Shown here one piece after another: positions 6,686 through 12,837 of a stretch of 14,168 bases of DNA. A program made the position numbers and the translations under genes. Position 1 is the stretch's first letter, and every line of letters begins with the position of its first letter. Below the pieces are notes generated by a model that saw only the letters and a program-made list of their open reading frames with translations, searched no databases and was not told where the DNA came from. Source of the stretch: Actinomycetota bacterium (GTDB lineage: Bacteria; Actinomycetota; Geothermincolia; Fen-727; Anoxymicrobiaceae); NCBI GenBank assembly GCA_016649525.1, contig JAENXM010000020.1, forward strand, positions 1 through 14,168. Direction: 5' to 3'.

Positions 6686-8080
6686 ATGAGCGAAAAGATC
6701 GACTCGAAAGGCACGGGCGAAGAAGAGCTTGTCTACGGGCGGGAGGATACCCGGAGCATAAGGGTTCTTTCACTTCTGATCGCCGCCGGCACGGAACTGA
6801 TTACGCTCGTTATCTTCGCGGTCCTCCTCGCAACCAAGACCCTGAGCCTCATGGGCTTTATCCTCGGCCTTGCGCTGGTATCCGCCGCCATAACGACCTC
6901 TGTGAGCATTTACTACTACGTGCTGACAAAAACGCCGGCCGCAGCTCCCGCGGGCGGAGAATCGATGTTCAACTTGAACATCTACGACTCCTCTCTCGAC
7001 GGTATAGTGATCTTCGACCTGGGGGGCGACATCACCGACTGTAACCAGGCTTTCGCGGACCTGCTCGACTACGGCTGCGACGAACTGAGGGGGCTCAACA
7101 ACAGTGGGATAACACCGGGGGAATGGCTCCCGGTAGATGAGGACATCAACGAGAACCAGGTAAAAAGGAGCGGCTTCAGCGACGAGTACGCAAAAGAGTA
7201 CGTGAGAAGAGACGGCACCGTATTCCCCGTTTCCCTGAGGGTCTGGCGGCTGGACGACAGGGAAGGCGCGCAGGTCGGTACCTGGGCGATAGTCAAGGAC
7301 ATAAGTGACCGGAAGCGCTATGAGAGTTTCATCTACGATACGATACTCCGCCTGGAAAAGGCGAACGAGCGCCTCGAGGAGGTGGACACGCTGAAAATGG
7401 GGTTCGTGTCGATTGTATCGCACGAGCTTCGCTCGCCCCTCACCACCGTACAGACGGGCCTCACAGCGCTCGAGGAAATGCCTCCTGACGCGCCCCCCGA
7501 GGTTAGGGAACAACTCCTGGGTGCGCTCGACCGCGGGGTCCGGCGCCTCTCCCGGCTCATCGACGACACGCTGGATCTGACGCGCATAGAATCCGGGCAG
7601 TTGAAGCTCAAGCTGGAGCCGGTCGGTTCCGTGGAGCTTCCGAAAAAGCTGGCCGCCGCCTTCGAAGCCCGTTTCGCCGCAAAAGGCATAGCGCTGAACG
7701 TCGAAGTCCCCGACGACCCATGCGTTAGCATGCAGGACCCGGACCGCATCGAACAGGTCCTTACAAACCTCTTGGAGAACGCACTGAAGTTCACCGATAA
7801 GGGGACCGTCACTGTCATGGTCGAGTGCAACCCCAACCGAGTCATCTACTCGGTGTCCGACTCGGGGCCGGGCATCCCGCCGGAGCTACATCAGAAGATC
7901 TTCGAGCAGTTCTTCAGTACGGAGGAACCGCACGAGAGCGAAAAGGGCGGGATCGGGCTCGGGCTCGCAATATGTAAGGGAATAGTCGAGGCCCACGGTG
8001 GAGGGATCTGGGTCGAGAGCCGCAAGGGGGAGGGCTCGACTTTCATATTCGACATACCACGCGAGGCGGGCAACCCCTAG
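6686..8080 (+). CDS. PAS-domain sensor histidine kinase (orphan)
   Basis: This 464-residue inner-membrane kinase has two N-terminal helices (about 26-49 and 55-79) with almost no periplasmic loop, a PAS domain (about 95-210), a short coiled-coil linker, a HisKA domain with phospho-accepting H246 in SHELRSPLT, and a HATPase domain with N365 (N box), DSGPGIP (392-398, G1) and GGIGLGL (421-427, G2). All catalytic motifs look intact. There is no HAMP domain and no real extracytoplasmic sensor, so it probably senses a cytoplasmic or membrane-linked redox, ligand or energy cue through PAS. No response regulator gene is adjacent. The start lacks a clear ribosome site. The gene converges on the permease gene and shares a CTAG stop with it. 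Confidence 0.93.
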   Translation: MSEKIDSKGTGEEELVYGREDTRSIRVLSLLIAAGTELITLVIFAVLLATKTLSLMGFILGLALVSAAITTSVSIYYYVLTKTPAAAPAGGESMFNLNIYDSSLDGIVIFDLGGDITDCNQAFADLLDYGCDELRGLNNSGITPGEWLPVDEDINENQVKRSGFSDEYAKEYVRRDGTVFPVSLRVWRLDDREGAQVGTWAIVKDISDRKRYESFIYDTILRLEKANERLEEVDTLKMGFVSIVSHELRSPLTTVQTGLTALEEMPPDAPPEVREQLLGALDRGVRRLSRLIDDTLDLTRIESGQLKLKLEPVGSVELPKKLAAAFEARFAAKGIALNVEVPDDPCVSMQDPDRIEQVLTNLLENALKFTDKGTVTVMVECNPNRVIYSVSDSGPGIPPELHQKIFEQFFSTEEPHESEKGGIGLGLAICKGIVEAHGGGIWVESRKGEGSTFIFDIPREAGNP

Positions 8081-9756
8081 TCGGCTCTCTCTTTCGTGAC
8101 GCCCGCGAGGTCCATCCTCCACAGCAGCCTGATGGACGGCAGCTCCGAAAGCACCATCACGGCGAGCGACGCGATGACTATCACCGCGATAGTAACGCCC
8201 GAAATGACCGTGTCCGGAACGAGGCGGTCAGAGCTGACGACCTTCTCGATAAGGAGCCACTCCAGGAAATAACCGAGGAATATACCGGGAATAAGCGCGA
8301 CTATCACAACCGTTACCGTCTCTACGGTGAGGAACGAGAATATCCTGGTCTTCCCGGCCCCGAGGGTTCGGATCGTCCCTATCTCCCGTCTTCTCTCCAT
8401 CAGGTTCACTGTGATCATCGAGAACAGGATAGCGAAGCCCATGAAGAAGGCCATCACGTAGAAGATCCAGAAGAGCGTTTTTATAGCGCTTACCAGGCCC
8501 TCGAATACCTTGAGGATCCCGCTCTTCGTTACGACCTGGAAAGCCCCCGGGATAGCCCTGAGTTCGGCAGCGACGGTCTCCCTCGCACCCGGCACTACCT
8601 TCGCGAACACCACGTTGAACACGTCCGCCCCGGCGATACTCTGCAGGTACCTCAGGTTGACGTAACAGACCCCTCCGAACGGCTCCGCCGCGAAGCCCGC
8701 CGTTTTAAAATCGAGCGAGCCCAGGCTCGTGCGAATCGTGACGGAATCGCCAAGCTTCACAGGCACCTTCCTGGTGATGCCCCGGTTGAGTATGATCTCG
8801 CCCGGGCCGGGCTGCGCGGCGGAGCCCTTTGTCGGGTAGCTGCCGTGCATCACCGTGTCGTCCTTGTACGCCTGGACCTGCACGTCTACGGATGCCCCGC
8901 CAGCCGTCAGCCGGGCGGGAACGTCTATCGCCTTCTCCCCGGCTGTGACGCCCTTCATGGCCCGGACCCTGGCGAGCACGTCGGGACCCACCGGCCCGGA
9001 GAAGGCAACGGCCATGTCCCACCTCAGCACGCCGTAGAGGTACTTCTCGAGGCCGTGATCGAGCGAATCCTTCCCGCCTGTCGCGGTTACGAGGAGGGAC
9101 AGCGTAGCGACGACTCCCAGGATGGTGAGTGCGGTCCTGCGGCGGTTACGCTGGATGTTACGGAAGGTTATGCGCAGCCACCCCGGCAGGCCGAGACGCG
9201 CCGCAAGGCCGGGGTGCGTGTGGTGCCTGGCGATCCCCAGGGAAATCCCGGCCTCGGTCCTCATCGCCTCGGCCGGCTTCATGGTAACGGCGTGCCTCGC
9301 AGGAACGAGGGCTCCGATTATGGAGAAAACCACTCCGACGCCGAGCGCGGCGGCTGTAATGGTCCAGTAGAGCGAGGCTTCTATGAGCGGCAGGTCGAAG
9401 ATACCGGCGTATATATGGATGAACAGGAGGCTCAAGAGGTAACCGCACACCACGCCGATCACGCCGCCGACCACCCCCAGTATGAGGCCGTATCCCAGGT
9501 AGTGCGTGGTGATGCTGTTCCTTCCGTACCCAACGGCCCGGGTCACCCCTATCTGCCTCTGCTGCGAGAAGACTATCTGGGTCATCGTGATGTATATGGC
9601 GAGCGAGGCCACCACGAGCAGGAGCACAGCGAAGAACATCGCCAGCTTGCCCATGTCGCTTATCTCCAGGTTGAGGGCCACGGCGCCCGGCTCGTCCTTT
9701 CCCTCGGTCAGGCCGACCACGCCGTACGGCTCGAGCAGCGCTTCCGCATCTCGCAT
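8077..9756 (-). CDS. Double-FtsX ABC transporter permease, C-terminal part after an in-frame TAG
   Basis: From its first ATG this 559-residue part carries the end of the first MacB-like periplasmic domain, a first FtsX core (helices from about residue 33; RQIGVTRAVGYGRN and PARHAVTMKPAEAMR motifs), then a second unit: helix after TFRNIQRNRRRTALT, periplasmic domain, and FtsX core with RREIGTIRTLGAGKTR. This is the MacB/LolC-like type VII ABC architecture that moves or extracts lipids, lipoproteins or peptides, or drives mechanotransmission. It lies in the same frame as the upstream part and is separated from it by one TAG and 13 sense codons; its ATG has no Shine-Dalgarno site. It is probably the remainder of one roughly 786-residue protein. 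No ABC ATPase gene is adjacent. The last codon overlaps the kinase stop. Confidence 0.85.
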   Translation of the reverse strand: MRDAEALLEPYGVVGLTEGKDEPGAVALNLEISDMGKLAMFFAVLLLVVASLAIYITMTQIVFSQQRQIGVTRAVGYGRNSITTHYLGYGLILGVVGGVIGVVCGYLLSLLFIHIYAGIFDLPLIEASLYWTITAAALGVGVVFSIIGALVPARHAVTMKPAEAMRTEAGISLGIARHHTHPGLAARLGLPGWLRITFRNIQRNRRRTALTILGVVATLSLLVTATGGKDSLDHGLEKYLYGVLRWDMAVAFSGPVGPDVLARVRAMKGVTAGEKAIDVPARLTAGGASVDVQVQAYKDDTVMHGSYPTKGSAAQPGPGEIILNRGITRKVPVKLGDSVTIRTSLGSLDFKTAGFAAEPFGGVCYVNLRYLQSIAGADVFNVVFAKVVPGARETVAAELRAIPGAFQVVTKSGILKVFEGLVSAIKTLFWIFYVMAFFMGFAILFSMITVNLMERRREIGTIRTLGAGKTRIFSFLTVETVTVVIVALIPGIFLGYFLEWLLIEKVVSSDRLVPDTVISGVTIAVIVIASLAVMVLSELPSIRLLWRMDLAGVTKERAD

Positions 9757-9795
9757 AGTCTTGCCGACCGCACTCTGGTCGGCCGCGCGGGCAAC

Positions 9796-9798
9796 CTA
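9796..9798 (-). other. In-frame amber codon inside the permease reading frame
   Basis: CTA on the plus strand reads TAG on the minus strand, directly after GRVNE. The frame then continues without shift as VARAADQSAVGKTM and on into the FtsX core. No ATG, GTG or TTG and no ribosome site lie between the TAG and the ATG 42 bases later. Six clear genes in this window end in TAG, so whole-genome reassignment of TAG is unlikely. A TTG (Leu) to TAG change would fit the hydrophobic strand expected here. Confidence 0.85.
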
Positions 9799-10437
9799 CT
9801 CGTTGACCCGCCCCTCGAGATCGAAAATCCGCGCCGCCTCGCTGTACGGGACGAAGACGACCCCGAACTGGGTGGGGTCGGCGACATACTCGGCGCGCCC
9901 GCCTACGAGCCTCAAGTACTCGGGGCTCACAACGGTTCCCGCTATCGTGAGGGGGATGCTCTTCCCGTCCTTCTCGAGCGTCACTTCCTCGCCGGGCTTC
10001 AAGTCGAACTCGCTTGAGAGGTGGTGCTCGGCGAGACATGCAGAGGCATCCCCCGGTTCAAGGTAGCCGCCGTCCTCAACGAGCAGGCCGTTAACACCCG
10101 GCCTGCCGCTGTCCGGCACCGTGATGACCCGGAGCGTTATCGGCTTACCTTTCACCGTAGCGAGGGATTCGCGAGAGAGGCGACCCTCGACCGCCTTCAC
10201 GTTTCCAATGCTGGCCAGCGCCGAAACTGACTCGGCCGGGGCGGAATCCACCTTTGCGGAGAAGTCCTCGTAGTCGGTCCTGCGGTAGATGTTGTTGATG
10301 GAGTCCCGGAGGTCGCGCTGGGCGAGAAGCGGGCCGGAGAACATGATTATGCCCAGGGCCACGACCATGATTATCGACGCCATCTGCGTCCAGCTCTTGG
10401 CGAGGTCTCGCAGGAGCTTCTTGGTTAAGGGGCCCAA
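9796..10437 (-). CDS. Double-FtsX ABC transporter permease, N-terminal part ending at TAG
   Basis: This part encodes the N-terminal cytoplasmic segment, first transmembrane helix (MASIIMVVALGIIMFSG) and most of the first MacB-like periplasmic domain, ending at SEAARIFDLEGRVNE. Full-length relatives continue past this point into the FtsX core, which here lies in frame after a TAG codon. The preferred start is TTG at 10437-10435, with AAGGAG four bases upstream; it gives 213 residues beginning with GPLTKKLLRDLAKSW before the helix. A GTG at 10485 would give 229 residues but has only GGAG at three bases spacing. Alone this fragment could not form a working permease: it has one helix and an incomplete periplasmic domain. 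The gene diverges from the nitroreductase gene. Confidence 0.8.
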   Translation of the reverse strand: MGPLTKKLLRDLAKSWTQMASIIMVVALGIIMFSGPLLAQRDLRDSINNIYRRTDYEDFSAKVDSAPAESVSALASIGNVKAVEGRLSRESLATVKGKPITLRVITVPDSGRPGVNGLLVEDGGYLEPGDASACLAEHHLSSEFDLKPGEEVTLEKDGKSIPLTIAGTVVSPEYLRLVGGRAEYVADPTQFGVVFVPYSEAARIFDLEGRVNE

Positions 10438-10540
10438 AGCTCTCCTTTCGAAAGACACATCGCGGTCAATCGTGGAGTATAACACAGGCTCCGCTCTACT
10501 TTACGCACGGCCGAGAGGGTCCTGTGCTTGCGCGCTCCTT

Positions 10541-10546
10541 TATAAT
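10541..10546 (+). promoter_or_regulatory. Perfect TATAAT -10 box for the nitroreductase gene
   Basis: TATAAT in TCCTTTATAATTAAAC sits 48 bases before the nitroreductase ATG, giving a leader of about 40 bases. No convincing -35 lies at standard spacing. On the opposite strand, TATACT near 10474-10479 might serve the permease gene, but it is weaker. Confidence 0.5.
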
Positions 10547-10594
10547 TAAACGATAGATAACGTAGTTCGGCGACACCCCGACAGGGAGGTTGTG

Positions 10595-11191
10595 ATGGAG
10601 GTCTTCGAAGCCATTGAAAAGAGAAGGAGCATCCGGAAATACAGAGATGAGCCCGTTCCGGAAGAATTGATAGATAGACTGCTCGAGGCCGCCCGCCTCG
10701 CCCCTTCCTCGAGCAACACCCAGTCCTGGAAGTTCAAGGTCATCACCGACCCCGAGACCCGTAGGAAATTGAAGGACCTCGCCTTGGGCCAGAAGTTCGT
10801 GGAAGAGGCGCCGGCGGTTATCGCCTGCTGCATCGACCTCAACGCCTTCGGTGAGAGGGCCAAGGAGGCGCTGAAGCTCGTTACGAGCGGCGCTGTCAGG
10901 CCCAGCCTGGGGATGATCCTCAGGTCCGTTCGGAGCAGTAAGGACAAGGACCCCGAGCGAGTCGTGGTGAACGGCGTGATCAATGTGTCGATAGCCACGG
11001 AGCACATCGCTCTCGCGGCGACGGAGCTCGGGCTTGGCACGTGCTGGATACGCGCCTTCGATCCCCGCGGGACCGAGGAACTGCTCGGACTTCCCGAAGG
11101 GGTGTCTGTACTCTGCCTTCTAACGGTCGGTTATCCCGCCCAGGACCCGCCTCCGAGGCCGCGCGTCCCCCTGGACGATATTCTAATATGA
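10595..11191 (+). CDS. Nitroreductase-family FMN-dependent oxidoreductase
   Basis: This 198-residue protein starts with the typical nitroreductase FMN-binding segment RRSIRKYRDEPV (10-21), followed by LLEAARLAPSSSNTQSWKF (about 29-47) and, near the C-terminus, ATELGLGTCWIRAF, also family-typical. Such proteins are FMN-bound homodimers that use NAD(P)H to reduce nitro groups, quinones, flavins or enones; the true substrate is rarely predictable. ATG at 10595 is preferred because GGGAGGT lies four bases upstream; the overlapping GTG at 10592 is too close to that site. A segment of about 35 residues around 85-120 (NAFGERAKEALKLV and SLGMILRSVRSSK) is probably the variable lid between core helices. 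The gene stands alone, divergent from the permease and convergent with the acyl-CoA synthetase gene. Confidence 0.9.
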   Translation: MEVFEAIEKRRSIRKYRDEPVPEELIDRLLEAARLAPSSSNTQSWKFKVITDPETRRKLKDLALGQKFVEEAPAVIACCIDLNAFGERAKEALKLVTSGAVRPSLGMILRSVRSSKDKDPERVVVNGVINVSIATEHIALAATELGLGTCWIRAFDPRGTEELLGLPEGVSVLCLLTVGYPAQDPPPRPRVPLDDILI

Positions 11192-11221
11192 CACATTTGG
11201 TGCCAGGCACCGATGTTGTCA
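11189..11221. repeat. Interrupted palindrome between convergent genes
   Basis: TGACA and TGTCA form the outer arms and GGTGCC-A-GGCACC (11199-11211) forms a perfect inner palindrome. The nitroreductase stop TGA lies within the left arm, and the synthetase stop is nine bases beyond the right arm. Neither strand has a U-run after the stem, so it is not a classical intrinsic terminator, although it could end or protect both transcripts. It resembles short palindromic repeats scattered in bacterial genomes; that status is inferred. Confidence 0.65.
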
Positions 11222-11229
11222 AAAAGGCG

Positions 11230-12807
11230 TTACCCGCTCTCAAGCTCGTCGTACAGGGCCTTCTTCAAGACCTTTCCAAGCGGGGTCAGAGGTAGCGAGT
11301 CGCGGAAGACGACCTCAGCCGGGACCTTGTACTTGGCGAGGCGCTCTGCGCACAAGTCCTTTATCTCGTCCTCGGTGGGGGGCTCCGCGCCGGGCTGCGG
11401 CACTATGTAGGCTCGCCCGACCTCGCCCATCACCGGGTCCTGTACGCCCAGCACCGCCGCGAATAACACGCCGGGATGCTGCTGCAGCACGTCCTCCACC
11501 TCGGGCGGATAGACGTTCTCACCGCCCCGGATGTACATCTCCTTCTTCCGGCCGAGTATATAGACATAACCGTCTTCATCCAGCGTCCCCATATCTCCCG
11601 AGCGGAAGCAGCCGTCGGCAGTCATGACAAGCGCCGTCTCGTCGGGCATGTTGTAGTAGCCCTTCATCACGGCGTCTCCCCTCATGCATATCTCCCCTTC
11701 CTCGCCCACGGGAAGGTCATTGCCCTCGGCGTCCTTGATGCTCACCTCGATGCCCGGGTTCGGTCTGCCGATGCTGGAGGAGAGCCGCTCGAAGGAATCC
11801 TCGTCGACCCTGGTGAAGGTGATGGCCCCCGATACCTCCGAGAGCCCGTAGCCATTCGTGAGGTAGACTCCGAACTTCTCCTTGACCTGCCCGAAGAGCT
11901 CCTTCGGCGTGGGGGCCGCGGAGACCACGGCGAACCTCAAAGAAGAAAGGTCGTAATCGTCGAAGTCCGGGGACATCATGAGCAGGATGTACTGCGCCGG
12001 CACCTGGCCCACCGCGGTTATCTTCTCGTCCTGGATAGTCTGGAGCACCTCCTGGGGGACGAATGTGTCGAGCATGACGAGTGTCCCGCCGATGTAGAGC
12101 ATCGAGATTATCGCCATGACACCGCCGCCCACGTGGTTGACCGGGATGTCCAGAAGCAGGCGGTCCTCCGGCGTCACCTCGGACGCGTCTATCTGGCCCT
12201 TCGCGTAAGCAACCAGATTCTTGTGGGTCAGCATCGCGGCCTTCGGCACCCCGGTCGTGCCGGAAGTATAGACCATGTAGGCGGTGTCATCTTCATCGAC
12301 CTCCGCCCTGGCCTTCGCGAGCGCGTCCATCGCTTCTTCGTCCACATCCTTGAACAGCTCATCGCCGGAAATCGCGCCTGGGATGCGCGCGACTTCCTCG
12401 GGGGTTCCCAGGACCACCACCGTCTTGATCTTCGGGCAGTCCGGCATGACCTCGTTGACGATGTCCAGCAGATCCACGCCGGCAAATGCGGGCCACGTGA
12501 CGAGAAAAGACGAATTAGAGTTGGTCATGATGAAGCGCGCCTCGGACGCGCCGAACCGGGTGCTGACCGGAACCGCCGCCGCACCGAGCGAGGCCGCGGC
12601 GATATAGCAGAAGACGTACTCGGGACAGTTTCCTACGTACAGCGCCACGTTATCGCCACGCTTGACGCCAAGCTTCAACATGTTGGCTGCGACACGGTTG
12701 ACGTTGTCCAGGTACTCACCGTAGGAGATACGGCGGCCGTGGAAGATAATCGCCTCCTTTTCCGCATCCCGCTCCGCGTCAGCCTCGAGCATCTGGTTAA
12801 CTAACAT
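11230..12807 (-). CDS. Class I acyl-CoA synthetase / AMP-dependent ligase
   Basis: This 525-residue enzyme has the complete adenylate-forming motif series: YTSGTTGVPK (180-189, phosphate loop), NGYGLSE (318-324), RSGDMG with ribose-binding D405, GRKKEMYIRGGENVYPPEVE (419-438, hinge and A8) and TPLGKVLKK with catalytic K512. It should activate a carboxylic acid as acyl-AMP and transfer it to CoA. The length and the N-terminal LVNQMLEADAERDAEKEAIIF fit the medium/long-chain or aromatic FadD-like group rather than acetyl-CoA synthetase. The ATG has GGGGGG four bases upstream. It begins 30 bases after the PmbA-like stop, so the two are probably co-transcribed, though no functional link is evident. 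Acyl-chain specificity cannot be told from sequence alone. Confidence 0.92.
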   Translation of the reverse strand: MLVNQMLEADAERDAEKEAIIFHGRRISYGEYLDNVNRVAANMLKLGVKRGDNVALYVGNCPEYVFCYIAAASLGAAAVPVSTRFGASEARFIMTNSNSSFLVTWPAFAGVDLLDIVNEVMPDCPKIKTVVVLGTPEEVARIPGAISGDELFKDVDEEAMDALAKARAEVDEDDTAYMVYTSGTTGVPKAAMLTHKNLVAYAKGQIDASEVTPEDRLLLDIPVNHVGGGVMAIISMLYIGGTLVMLDTFVPQEVLQTIQDEKITAVGQVPAQYILLMMSPDFDDYDLSSLRFAVVSAAPTPKELFGQVKEKFGVYLTNGYGLSEVSGAITFTRVDEDSFERLSSSIGRPNPGIEVSIKDAEGNDLPVGEEGEICMRGDAVMKGYYNMPDETALVMTADGCFRSGDMGTLDEDGYVYILGRKKEMYIRGGENVYPPEVEDVLQQHPGVLFAAVLGVQDPVMGEVGRAYIVPQPGAEPPTEDEIKDLCAERLAKYKVPAEVVFRDSLPLTPLGKVLKKALYDELESG

Positions 12808-12837
12808 GAGAACCCCCCTTTGATCCTGCCGCTATCC

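Noticed and set aside
9796..9798. Selenocysteine or general TAG recoding
   Set aside because: Selenocysteine uses TGA, and TAG serves as the normal stop of six other genes in the window.
8845..10017. 390-codon open frame antisense to the permease, spanning the TAG site
   Set aside because: No ribosome site or domain pattern; composition is that of a shadow frame. The permease motifs on the other strand are unambiguous.
9158..10039. Overlapping minus-strand frame that could suggest a frameshift in the permease
   Set aside because: It is Arg/Gly-rich and non-membrane. The two permease parts are in the same frame, so a stop codon and not a frameshift separates them.
11189..11221. Canonical rho-independent terminator
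   Set aside because: No T-run follows the stem on either strand, and the inner loop is only three bases.
11476..12804. 442-codon open frame antisense to the acyl-CoA synthetase gene
   Set aside because: His/Arg/Asp-rich composition without motifs; the complementary strand carries the complete adenylate-forming motif set.
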